DNA of 64,000 bases, from positions 8,944,601-9,008,600 of the forward strand of contig NC_066326.1 in NCBI RefSeq assembly GCF_022539315.1, given 5' to 3'. The notes beneath the pieces were generated by a model, which saw nothing but the letters and a program-made list of their open reading frames with translations, made no database searches and was not told the DNA's origin. Made by a program: the position numbers and the translations under genes. Position 1 is the stretch's first letter, and each line of letters starts with the position of its first letter. Shown piece by piece: positions 13,801 through 24,424 of the stretch. This DNA comes from Serinus canaria. Lineage: Eukaryota; Chordata; Aves; Passeriformes; Fringillidae.

Positions 13801-15274
13801 GGGAGAGTTTGAGGATATCTATTACACAGGAAGATACAAATTGCTAATCTTTGGCTCAATACCAAACTGACACATGGTACCTAAAATTTCCATTCTATTG
13901 TGCCTTTTTGTGTGTTTTTTACTGCTTCTGCTCTGCTTTCTGCTTCCCTAGAAAGATGTTGAGATTTTGGAGATGAAATCCAGTATGCAGCTGTTGAAGG
14001 AGGGTCTGGAGTCACTGCCAGCCCAGCTGAATGACCAGTTCCTGAAAGCTTGTAAAGAACTTGGCTTCCTGAAGCCGTGTAATACCTCAGCTGAGCAGCA
14101 CACACTTTTGTCTAGTGCCAACCTGCCCCCTCACATGACAGATAAGTCTTTCCAGACCTCCCCTGGGCTGTGGCAGCACTGTGTCCTGAGTGAGGAGCAC
14201 CTGCACAAATCATGCTGCCCAGGCAGGGGAGTTTGCTGCTGTTCAGGCTGGTCTCATTTCCCCTGTGTGACAGTGGGACAGCAACACAGAGACTCCCCTG
14301 GAAGGAACCAGCTCACTGAAGATGGCACATCTAGGGGTGACCTAAACCCAGCCCCAGGAGACAAAGCCAGCCCCATTGCTACAGCAGCCTGTGGCAGAAC
14401 AAACACCTTTTTGCAGGAGGTGAAATGCAGTTTGGAGACACAGAGCTGTGCTGCTCATCCTTGCATGTGCTGGGCTGGCAGACACTTTTTGGGGAGTAGT
14501 CAGACGAAACACTGTCCTGTACCACTGGAAGGGCCTCTACCAACCCCCCTGAGGAAGGCGTTCAGGAGAAGCACTCGAGGGTTTAAACCCCTGACACCAT
14601 CACAGCAGCAGCAGCCTCAAGTTTGCCACCATTCTACACAGAAAGCTACACCTGGGCAAAGACACAGCAACTGGTCTATAGACCGTGAGGTGGAGAAAGC
14701 AGCTGTAGGGAACAAAACAAAACTGAGTCCAGGAAGGATGTCCTGGAAAAAAGCAATAAGGAGAAAGACAATGTACTCCACTAAGGGGAAAGGCGAATGC
14801 TCTGGATGTGCTGACAGTGGGCTGAAGCAGAGGAAGACAAATGGGATTATTGACTTGGAAAGCTCCAGAAAAAATTCCCTTCAGAGCTATTTAGTTGATC
14901 TTAATTCAGAAAATTCTGACCTGGTTTTTGCAGCTCCCCATCAGCAGATCCTCAGCAGTGCTCAGATGGGGCTTACAAAGAATTTCCCACCAGTGCCACA
15001 CTCTGATAAAAGCCTGCAACAACCTGCAAGCAGAAGAAAGAGAAGTCTTGAAATGAAAAAAACAATGAAAGTTTCCAGTGTAAAAAGGTATCTCTTGGAT
15101 TCCTCTCCCGAGGAGGATGTACTTTCCCTGTGTAGTGCAACAGGTGTGAAGCAAATGAACTATTTCAGCCTCCAAAGCCCCTCAAGCTCCAAGAAAGCAC
15201 ATCCTGTCAATCCACTGGCTCAGCAGAAAACAGCCCATTGCTCTTTATTGTTAGATTGTGATTCTTCTGATTGA
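1819..15274 (+). CDS. IHO1: IHO1 (CCDC36), interactor of HORMAD1, 3' six coding exons
   Basis: Meiotic chromosome-axis protein; the family binds HORMAD1 and supports programmed double-strand breaks together with REC114 and MEI4. Coding exons: 1819-1978, 3327-3484, 4995-5043, 5738-5825, 13074-13177, 13952-15274. All junctions are GT/AG and phases agree, giving about 626 codons. The first two exons carry the family hallmarks DYSSLSDSQ, FGSQFCPEN and SIFTKYQTKPQLF. Exons 3-5 form a predicted coiled coil that continues into the last exon (EILEMKSS). The large last exon is poorly conserved and polar until the acidic CDSSD terminus, which resembles the mammalian end. The start codon is not visible: exon 1819 opens with the last base of a codon, so an upstream exon lies left of the window. 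Human IHO1 is about 594 residues, so this copy looks intact. The intron at 5826-13073 is 7.2 kb, far longer than any other intron here. Confidence 0.9.
5228..5246 (+). repeat. poly(T) tract, 19 bases
   Basis: An uninterrupted run of T in the IHO1 intron between exons 5043 and 5738. It could be the reversed tail of a decayed retroelement, but no flanking element is recognisable. Confidence 0.9.
5826..13073 (+). other. large IHO1 intron, no second gene found
   Basis: This 7.2-kb AT-rich intron contains only short open frames without recognisable protein similarity. I looked for CR1 tails, tRNA-like structures and exons with conserved residues and found none that I could support. The longest frames (for example 12265-12858, 197 codons) have the low-complexity hydrophobic composition of chance frames and lack splice or start context. 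Confidence 0.6.
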
Positions 15275-16276
15275 AGGGGTTTGTTTTACGCTTGGAGCCC
15301 TTAGTGCAGGATGACCATTTCAATTACAGTTTATTCCTCTAGGTGTGTTACCTGCATACTCAGAGGCAAGACTCAAGCCTGGATGCTTGAAAATGCTACT
15401 GCCCAGCTGGAGATATTGTAAGGAACTACGTGGGGTCTAAGCAGGGCTCTCCCCTGGCTTGGAAAGCTGAAGGGATCTGTATTGCTTTACTTCCCAGCTC
15501 CCAGCAGAAATGCCATGGGCTTGAGTTATCATAGTATTTGCACAGCAGTGAAGTACCTGACATTCCCAGGGAGGAGAGAGCTGGCAGAGCAGATTGTCAG
15601 CTTAGTCAGATTTGGCACTGAGATCTACTGGAAATTCCTCAACTAGATTGATACAATGCTATCTCTGTGGCCTGAGGCTTCACTCTGTTTCTCACTGTAG
15701 TATCTCTGTTGGTTTGTTATGTAAAAGTTCAGGTTTTTAGTAGAGTAGTATTGTTCTGGTTGATTTTGATCAGGTTCAGATTTGTTTCAGGAGTTGTTTG
15801 TGAACTTTGGGCAGGAAGAGGTTTAACTGAGGAAAACCAAACCCCAGCGTCTCAAGTTCATCCAGTACTGTATCTCTTCTCCTTACAGGCTGAAATTCCT
15901 CAGTTTCAGAGATTCCAGGAAGTTATTTTGTTTCTACTTTATTTGTCTTTTGTATCTCTTGGCTGATTAAGAAATTCTCCAACGTACCCTTTTCAAGGCC
16001 AGTGGTTCTCAGAAATTAAAGATACAACAGGCAGATCCAGCAGATGAGATGTCTGGACAGTCCCAGTTCCCACAGAGCAACTCTCTTCAGGATACCCAGC
16101 TGTGACGGTGGGCAGCTCCCACTGCTTCAGGCATTGGTGTCACATTTGATTTTTGATCTGAAATGTTACCAGCAAAAGAAACATTTTGGTGTTGACAAAA
16201 CCAGAATGCCACAAATTCAAATTATCCAGCTTTGCCATACCAAAGGAAATGGCTGTGATCCCTTTCTTCTGGCTTT

Positions 16277-16282
16277 AATAAA
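16277..16282 (+). terminator. possible IHO1 poly(A) signal AATAAA
   Basis: First canonical AATAAA on the plus strand downstream of the IHO1 stop at 15274 that I found, implying a roughly 1-kb 3' UTR. An ATTAAA variant near 16016 is an alternative. Confidence 0.45.
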
Positions 16283-16314
16283 CTCATCTTCACCAGAGCT
16301 TAGTGTCTCTATGT

Positions 16315-16434
16315 TGGGGGTTCTTTTCGTTTTTTGGGGTTTTTTTTTTTTGGTTGGTTTTTTTTGTTTGTTTGTTTTTTGGGTTTTTTTGTTGTTTTTT
16401 TTTTTTTTTTGGCGGCGGGGGGGAGAGGCAGAGT
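16315..16434 (+). repeat. T/G-rich low-complexity tract
   Basis: About 120 bases almost entirely T with short G runs, closing with a G-rich end (ggcggcggggggg). On the other strand it is an A-rich tract broken by C runs. It marks the transition from AT-rich to GC-rich DNA. The several G runs could permit a G-quadruplex on the plus strand. Confidence 0.85.
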
Positions 16435-16864
16435 CCTGTTCCAGCAGGAGAACAGGCAGCTGTTTAACTCCCCTTGATCATGGAACTGGGAGGATTCTTT
16501 GTTTAGCTCCTCTCTGGTGTTTAAAGACTGAAACCTTCACCCTTCCAGCTTAACATTGGTCCAGTGACATTAATTAACAAGGAGAAGCTGAGGGGGTATA
16601 GTTAGATATGGGGAGCCCCCAGAGCCTTGCCACCCCTGTCAGTGACTGTCAGTGAAGGGGGTTGGTGATGGCTGCCAGCAGGAGTGGCTGTTTGTTTACA
16701 TTGCCCTTGTGCACCCGCCCCCCCAGCAGCCCCAGCACGGCTTCACTGGTCAAAACCTGTTTGGTGGGCTTGCCACTCCATGTGCTTTGGAATTAGAAAG
16801 GACTGGTGAAGGTCTCTGTGCAGCCCCTGGTGTGCATGCAAGAAGCTCAGCAGCACATGGCTGA

Positions 16865-16940
16865 GCTTGGAGGGACCTCTGGAGGTGTCTGCTGCAAGCC
16901 CCTGTGCAGAGGCAGAGCAGGGACTGGCTCTTTGGCACGC
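16865..16940 (-). repeat. CR1-like LINE fragment, diverged
   Basis: Contains GAGCTTGGAGGGACCTCTGG followed by a CCCCTGTGCAG-like segment, the pattern seen when the 3' part of a CR1 element is read on its reverse strand. It is short and diverged, so the call is tentative. Confidence 0.45.
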
Positions 16941-18739
16941 CGAGATGGAGCATCACTGCCGTGGGGGGCAATGCAGGGCTGCCCTGGGGACCCTGCAGCT
17001 CCTTGCCACACACACTGGAACACAGTGCAAAACAAAACCCCTGGAGATGAAGGTGTAACAGCATGAGCAGCCAGCAATGCCTCCCCTTGCACAGGACAAC
17101 CTCCCTGGAGAATGGGATGAAGCCCCAGCATGCTACCCTGGCCCCCACAGTCCCCCTGTCTATTCCCACTCAGGGTCTCCTCCAGGGTTTTAGCTGCCAA
17201 CAAGAGCATTTGTGCCAATATGGCTGTGAGGATGGCAGCTCCTCTCCCAGCCTTGCTGGACAAAAATGGAAGTGTGCATCCTGAATGGCAGCAGATTTCC
17301 AAGATACTCTGCTTGCACTCTGGTGGAGCTGGTCCTGCCTCCCAGCCTGTACTCCCAATTCACTGTCACTGGCTCCTTGCTGGATCAGCCATGCCCCAGC
17401 TATGTGTGGTTTCTCTTGGCCTTTGTGTCCATGGAGCTGCCAGTACCAATGTTTGTAAGGGTCTTGTCCCACCCTTCAACCAGGGAAGGTGGGTTCCTCC
17501 TGCAGCACGGCCACGAAGAACTGTGGAGGGCACAGGGCAGAACCATAAAACACAAACAACAGTCAGAAAAAAAAGCAAAGCTGGGCTCCAGTCTGTCTGA
17601 GGACATTTAATTTGGGCCATTTTCTCTGAAACTCTGAAACTGGAGTTTTGAACCTTTCTTGGGGGAGAACCCAGGAGAAGGGGGAGAACAGTAATCAAGA
17701 GCCTGTGACATCCAGGTGGCCATGGGCACAAGGGTTGGGAGAACTGGATGGTTGCATCCTCCACCCAGCCTCCCCAGCTGTGCAGGCAGCAGGCACAGAG
17801 AAGGGGGCTTAGCTTTTCATCTGCCAGTGAGTCACTTGGCAGAGGAGGAAGCCTCTGACAGCACTGAGAATGTGAAGGTGGCTGCTGTGCCCCTGCCTTG
17901 TGCTAAAGGTGCTCCAATGACTGTGGCATATAGGGCACAGCCAGCTCCCTTCCCACAGTCCCACTGCACACTCAGCACTGCAGTTCCACCTTGCTCAAGA
18001 TGAGACCATCCATCTGCAGTGGTGCCCAGTGCTGGCAGTGCATGGTGCAGGGCAGGATCACCTGCACTCTCCCCCTGTGTGGCCTCCCCAGCACTAATCC
18101 CCAGACCAGCTGCCTGCCCTGCCCGCCTTCTGGGGCCCAGTGTACTGGCATTGCCCAAATTCCCAGACCCTGTGCTCAGCTGGCTGCCACAGCCTCCTGA
18201 CCCCACAGAGGAGGTGACAGGGGACCAGAAATGCCTCATGTGCTAGAGTGAACATAGTGACCCGGGAATGGAGAGGTGGCAGGGAGCAGGAGTGGGGCAC
18301 TGTGTGCCAGCACACAGGTGCTGTTGTGGGGACCTGAGGTGCCACATGTACCTGCTGGCCTGGCAAGAGAAGAGTGACAGTGATGGCAGGTCTTTGCCAA
18401 GGCTTTGGCGGCTCAAGCACTGCTGAGGTGCAGGCAGGGAGGAGCAAGGGTGCAGGCAGGGAGCTGAAGTGCAGGTGTCACCCTGCAGGATGGAGTCCTG
18501 AGCTGATGTGACTTTTTGACACTGTGGCCGTACCATTGCCAGCTCAAGCCCAGGCATGGTGGGCAGTTTTCCAGCCGGACAATTAAGCAGATTAACTAAT
18601 TACCTGAACCTTGGCAGGGTCCCACATCCCAGTTGCTGCCAGGGTGCTGTATATCCGAGCTGAGCATTTGAGAGACAAGTGTGGGGCAGGTTTGGGGCAG
18701 GTGTGCGGCAAAGCCCTCCCAGACCTTCCTCAGGACCCT

Positions 18740-19690
18740 GCTAGTGAGTCCGACTGTCCCCTCCCTCCACCTGCCCCTGGTGGCCGCGGGACCAGCCTCG
18801 GCCGGACAGCCGGGCAGCATCCCCCCTCGGCCGCCATGCCGCGTCCTGACCCCCGGGAACCTGCCGTGGTGCCCCTCCGGAATCCACGTCCCGGGGGATC
18901 TGCGCCACGGAGAACCCGTCCCCAGGAGTCCACTCGAACCTGCCCCGGACTGAGCTGAGCCCCATGGACCCGCTTGCCCCCGTGCCCGGCCCTGCGGATC
19001 CCGTCCCGGCGGCGGCCCCGGCCGTGCCCCGCGCCCCCCCTCCCGGTGCGGGCGGGCTCCCGTGCGGGTGCCCGCGGCTCGGGGTGGCGCGTGACTGGCT
19101 GCCGCTGCCGCCGCCGCCCGCTCCGCCGCAGAGCCCGGCCCGCCCGCACCGGCACCGGCACCGGCAGGTCAGCGCGGGGGGCTGCGGCTCCCGGGGCACC
19201 AGTTCTGGGGCCGCCAATGCTGCGGCGGGCGGCGGGAGGGAGCTGGCGGCACCGCGGCCCGCGCACCGGGCACCGAGCGGTGGAGCCGGCCCGGCGCGCT
19301 GCGGGTGGGGTCGGCGAGATGCGGCGGCCGCACCGACCCCGCTGTGGTCCCGCACCGGCTGTGGTCCCGCACCGGCCGCGGCCCGACTCCGCTGCGCAGC
19401 CCCGCCGGTAATCCGCGCCGCGCCGCCGGGCCACCGCCGCAGCACCCTGGCGGTCCCGGCCCCGTTCCCGGCCCGGCGGGTCCGAGCCGTGTGTGCGGCG
19501 GCAGCGCGGGGCACCGGGCCGAGCATCCCCGCCGGGATGCGGACGGGACGCGCCAAGGTGAACGGTGCTCGGCGGAGCGGGGCCGCCGGCGGCGGGGACA
19601 TCGGGAGAGGACATTGGGGATGGAGAACCGGGGAGGGGACACCCAGAGGGACGCCAGGACTGAGCACCGGGGAGAGGACATTAAGGATGG
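18740..19690. promoter_or_regulatory. CpG island, probable PRRT3 promoter and 5' UTR exon
   Basis: A dense run of CpG and GC boxes about 0.5-1.2 kb upstream of the PRRT3 start exon. Long open frames on both strands here (up to 308 codons) are a by-product of stop-poor GC-rich DNA. CCAAG|GTGAACGG near 19558 is one possible donor for a non-coding first exon that would join the acceptor at 19997, but I cannot choose the true one. Confidence 0.6.
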
Positions 19691-19870
19691 GGCACTAGGA
19701 AAGGGACGCTGTGGATACTGGGGGTCGGGGCCACTAAGCACCAAGGACCACCCACACCGGGAGACACCGGGATGGGGAACACCAAGGGACACTGGGAAAG
19801 GGAAGACTGGGAATGGGGCCACTGGGGACGGGGATAGCTGGGAACAGAGCCCAGGGCTACTCGGGAAGGG
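19590..19870 (+). repeat. degenerate G-rich repeats
   Basis: Imperfect reiterations of GGGACACTGGG- and GGGGATGG-like words just upstream of the PRRT3 start exon. No fixed period could be defined by eye. Confidence 0.4.
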
Positions 19871-20016
19871 ACAGGCAGGCCACTGTCTCTCTCCCTGGGC
19901 AGTGGGTGGCCAAGGGCACAGCAGCATCATGGCCAGCTGCACGAGTCACCTGGGCATCTGCCGTAGATCCTGGCTCACCAGATCCCCATTTCCACAGGGT
20001 CGACTCGGTACTCACC

Positions 20017-23000
20017 ATGGCTGCAGCACAGCTCGTCACCTGGGGGATGCTCCTGGCCACTGGAGTCCCTGCCAAAGCCCAGGGGGTGCTGCCGGCAGGG
20101 CTGTCCTTAGGTGGGGACCCCTTGCACAGCCCTGCCTGGGCACAGCAGTGGCCAAGCCCATCCCCCATCTGGGAGGCATCAGGGGAGCCGAGCGGTGCCG
20201 GGGCCCCAAGGAGTGAGCGCTGGGGGGTCAAGCACCCCGTGCACTGGTCCCCACCACTGCAGGCAGGGGAGGGCACCAGGGCACCCCTGGAGATGGAAAC
20301 CACTACCACAGGTGCTGATACCAAGGTCTGGAGGGACGGCAGCACAGTCCCAGCTGTGACAGAGGAGCAGCTTGTTGCCTGGCAAGGGCACGAAGCTGAA
20401 ATCCAGGACAGCTCCCTGCCCCATGGCTCTGCACTGGGTACGCCAGGCCCCGAGTTGCCCACGGACAGAGGGGCAGACTCTCCAGGGCCACCCTGGGCAG
20501 GGCAGGGCCTCTCCCTGTCCAGGCACAGTATCTCCAAGACAGTCAGCACCCCAAGCGCTCAGTCAACCGTATCCACCACTGCCCTGGACACCACGCTGGC
20601 GGTGGGGATGAGGACAGCAGATGCGCACACAGAGGGACACACAGCGGCAGAGGGACACACAGCGGTCGCGAGCCTCTCTCAGGATGCCCAAATCACTTCA
20701 GCCAGAAGCCAGTTGGTCCTGCCAGGCACAGCCCCTGTCTCTGATCCCACGGGCACAGAGCCAGCCTGGGGTCCCCATGCCAGCCCTGGCTCTGTGCAGC
20801 TGGTGGGCAGCTGGGGGGACACGGCAGGGCCCCTCAGCCCCTCCCCGGCTCTGCTCAGCTCTGCTCCACGGCTGCGCCACACAGCCGCGTCCTGGGACCT
20901 GGCTGAGCCCTGGACTCGAGCACTCCCTTCCCACCAGCGCAGCACCCGGAGGGCCCCACTCAGCCACGCCACCACCAGCCCTGGCGATGCAGGCCCCCGG
21001 ATGGACCCTGGGACTACGGGACAGCGGGGACCCCAGCCCGTCCCAGGGTCTGTCCTCAGCACCGGCCCTGCGTCACCCCCCGCCTCCAGCACGGCCACCC
21101 CCGGTACCCCGAGCAGAGGTAGGAGCCAGCGCAGTGCAGGGCGACCCCTTGGCGGGGACCAAGCCCCGCAGGTGTCAGCTCCCTGCTCTGCTCTCTCTCG
21201 CAGGGCTGCTTCCCGAGGAGGACGTCGGCTCCCCGCAGCAGGTCCGGGGCGCCGTGGGCCCTGTGAGCGTCCCAAATGTCACCAAAACTACCCCACAGCC
21301 AACGACACATCCCACCACGGGGACGCTCGGGACAAGGCACCAAGGTGATACAGGTCATCCGTTCTGCAGACGCTGTGGGAGCCCATCCCTGGGGCGTCAG
21401 GGCTGGCGGGGGAATGGCAGCTATCTTGAGCTGCCCAGTCGGGACACAATGACACCTTCAATCAGGATTTCCACTTGACAACGGCCCTAATCTACTCCTG
21501 CCCGCAGGGCTTAGCGCTAAATGCTCGGTGGGTGGGGGCTTCCCTAAGGGGGTGGGGGACGTCACCGGGGTTGTGCCACCCCTTGCACTGCGCATCCTGA
21601 GAGAAAACCCCGGGAGGCACCGGTGGGCATAGCCCCAGCACAGGGCATCCCCCGCTGCAGCGCTGGGGTGCCACATTTGATGCAGCCCAGTGCGGAGTGC
21701 AGGTGCGGGCCGAATGGCACCAAGCCCCCCACTTCCCCCGACTGTCGTCCTCCTTCCTACCTGCAGACACGTCGGGGACGCAGACCCCAGCCTCCAGCAC
21801 TGCGACCCCCTCTGCCACGTGGCGACGGGCAGGGATGACGTCTCAGCCAGTCCCCCGAGATCCATCATCGCCGCAGCCACAGTCCACAGTCCGTGCCCCC
21901 CCGGCGCTGGGGGCCAACGCGACCGGGCTGCGCTGGGCCGAGCTGCAGCGCCAGCTGGGCTTCTCCTGGGAGGCCCACGTCTATGGAGTGGCTGCCGTCT
22001 TCCTGCTGCTGGCGCTGGGCTGCCTGGCCGGGTTGGCGGGGACAGCCATCCTGCGGCCCCCACACCCTCTCCACGTTGTGGGGGCCCACGGGCTGCTGCT
22101 GGCCGCCTGCCTGCTGCGGGCCACCTTTCTGCTGCTGGATCCCTATGGGGCACGGGGCCGTCTGCCCGCTCCGGCGCTGCTGCTGTTCAACACGGCCCCT
22201 TTCCCCCTGCTGCTCGCCGCCTTTGCCCTCCTGCTCCAGCGGCTGCAGCGCCTGGCCCAGCTTCAGCTGCTGCCATCCCGGCTGCGGGGGCTGCCAGCGC
22301 TGGGGGCTGTCGCTGCCCTGCAGAGTGCGGTGATGGGGGCCGCCGACCTCCTGCCGCCTCGGCTGGGGCTCGCGGCCGCGCTGGGGCTGCAGGCGCTGGG
22401 CTGCGTGGCGGGGGCTCTGCTGCTGCTGGGGGGGCTCTGGGGGTGCTGGCGGGTGCTGCGGGCGCCCTGCGAGGGGCCGGGGCCGCAGCCGGGGGCGCGG
22501 GCGCTTCTGACGGCAGCGGTGGCGGGGCTGCCGGTCTGCGGGCTGCAGCTCTTCAGCGCTGTGTGGCTGCGAGTAGTCCTGGGGCCCCACGGGCGCTTCT
22601 CCCGGCCCAGCTGGGCGGCACAGCTCTGGCTGCGGATCGGAGAGCTGGGCACGGCCCTGGCGCTGCTGGCGGCCGCCGCCGAGCCGGTGTGCTGCCGGTG
22701 CCGCCGCCGGAGCCCCGCCGGCCACTCGTGCTGGGCCAAGGCACTGCGGTACTTTTGCGCCGGCCGCAAAGCTGAAGCACCCGAATACCCCAACAATTGC
22801 TACGACTGGGCCGGCGGCAGCACCGGTGGAACCGGTGCGGAGCGGACACCCGCCAACGACATCTCCAAGAACCTCATCCGCAACCCGGCTGAGCAGCTGC
22901 CCCTGCGGGCTCTGAAGGACAGCAACGAGGTCTGGGCAGCTGGCACCGGGATGCCGGGGCTCAGCCCCAAGTGCCCCAACATGCTGGCCGCCCGCTCCTG

Positions 23001-23508
23001 CGCCGCCTTTGAGCAGGGCTCGTCCCCCTCCCTAGGGGAGCTGATCTTCCGCCCGCCGTCCCCCATCGACCTGCGCCGTAGCATCGACCAGGCGCTCTGC
23101 CGCCGCCACCTCCTGCACGATGGCCTCTTCGGCCGGCCCCGCCGCGGCTCCGGCTCCTCATTGCACGGCTCCCCTGCCCCTGACAAGACCCCCAGCTTGG
23201 GGCGCATGGTGCGCTGCAGCTCGCTCACGGAGTTGCCCGGCCCCCGCCAGCCCCACGGCACCATCACTGTCACTGTCACCGCCTCAGCCAGCTCGCTGGA
23301 AAGCAGCTCACTGAAGATCAGCTGGAACCCCTGGCGCCATGGGCTGTCCTCGCCAGACAGCCTGCCCCTGGACGAGGCGCCCAGCCGGGCCCCTCTCCTG
23401 GTGCCCGCCGGAGCCCCCGGCTGGGAGCGCGAGGGTCCCCGCACCTTCCCAGCCCTTGGCAAGGCGGTGGACTCCCGCAGCCTCTCCAGCGACACCATTG
23501 AGCTCTGA
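20017..23508 (+). CDS. PRRT3: PRRT3, proline-rich transmembrane protein 3
   Basis: Multi-pass membrane protein of unknown biochemical role. Coding exons 20017-21118, 21204-21344 and 21767-23508 join in phase to give 994 residues; human is about 981. The ATG at 20017 sits 19 bases after an acceptor (exon start 19998) and opens a signal-peptide-like segment, MAAAQLVTWGMLLATG. The next ~500 residues are a Pro/Ser/Thr/Gly-rich extracellular stalk with little sequence conservation. From FSWEAHVYGV (about 22 kb) there are several Leu/Ala-rich membrane segments. The cytoplasmic tail carries blocks shared with mammals: CYDW, ISKNLIRNPAE, FRPPSPIDLRRSID, SLKISWNPWRHGLSS and the terminal SSDTIEL, which ends like a PDZ ligand. 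The gene is convergent with CRELD1. Confidence 0.92.
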
Positions 23509-23639
23509 GCCCGAGACAGGCAGAGACTGGGGGCCTAGAAGGACGATGTGAGGGTGAGGACACTGAAAGGGCGTGGGGGTCTGATCCTGAGCCCCTGTAG
23601 GGCCGGGCAGGGGCAGTTCCATTTGTGCCAAATGAGAGA

Positions 23640-23645
23640 AATAAA
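23640..23645 (+). terminator. PRRT3 poly(A) signal AATAAA
   Basis: Canonical hexamer 132 bases after the PRRT3 stop, followed by a G/T-rich stretch. The opposing CRELD1 signal lies 115 bases further on. Confidence 0.85.
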
Positions 23646-23759
23646 GAGTTTATGCTGGGAGCAGGCGGTCCTGTTGGCATGTGAAAGCGGTGGTGGGCAG
23701 CAGCACCCCCAATCCCCACCAATTCCTACTGTGAGCAGCCAAGCTGGGTGTGCAGAGCT

Positions 23760-23765
23760 TTTATT
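23760..23765 (-). terminator. CRELD1 poly(A) signal AATAAA (minus strand)
   Basis: TTTATT on the plus strand, about 660 bases beyond the CRELD1 stop. It places the CRELD1 3' end within about 100 bases of the PRRT3 3' end, so the two genes are tail to tail. Confidence 0.75.
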
Positions 23766-24424
23766 TCCTGAGATATGGACACACGGACAGATGAGCACAC
23801 CCTGACGGACAAACCACGGACAAATGCAATGGCCACACTCATGCATCCAGCAGGGCCCCTTCACCAGCACAGCACCCTGCCAGTGGTGAGGGGCCCCTGG
23901 CCCCCAACCTGGGAGGGAAGATGGGCTCTGCCCAGGGATGGGGGGGCAGCTCTCCCGGCCGCACAGCTCAGGACATAGAGGGACCCAGCCCCCCCACTCT
24001 CACACAGGGAATGGCCTCATGGGAGGGGAGTCCTACAGGGCCAGGAGCCCCAGCCTGGGAGCAGATAGCAGGTTCCCTCCCTCACCTGCCCCTCCACCCC
24101 CTCACCTGTCACAATGCCAGGCCTCTCCCTCCTCCAGAGCACAAGGAGCTGGGGGCAGCATGCTGTGCCCCCCACACGATGCTGCACTGCCTGGCATCAC
24201 CCCTCCATCCAGAGGGGGCTGTGTGGGAGCCCCCAGATCAGGTACTCCTGGCTCATTCTGCAGGGACAGGGAAAACAAGACCCTATGCTAAGGGGGGGGC
24301 TGGGGGACGCATGCAGGGCACAGCATCATCTACAGGATGCAGCCTTGGCAGCCAGCCCTGCTTGTGGGAGGCCCTGCACCCCAAGCTGAGTCTGCCCCTC
24401 TGCTTGTGCCCAGCAGCTCCAGAG

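Larger units (their letters stand above)
15275..18739. other. IHO1 3' UTR and intergenic spacer
   Basis: No coding exon was recognised. Base composition changes within this stretch from AT-rich (left) to GC-rich (right), near 16.4 kb. It holds a possible IHO1 poly(A) signal at 16277, a T/G-rich tract at 16315 and a CR1-like fragment near 16.87 kb. Confidence 0.6.

Noticed and set aside
18730..19667. Minus-strand open frames of 294 and 308 codons
   Set aside because: They lie in a CpG island where stop codons are rare in every frame. Composition is Arg/Ala/Gly/Pro-rich without domains, and plus-strand frames overlap at similar length.
21865..22725. Minus-strand 286-codon open frame rich in Gln, Pro and Gly
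   Set aside because: Antisense shadow of the Leu/Ala-rich PRRT3 membrane exon; CTG/CAG complementarity explains the Gln content.
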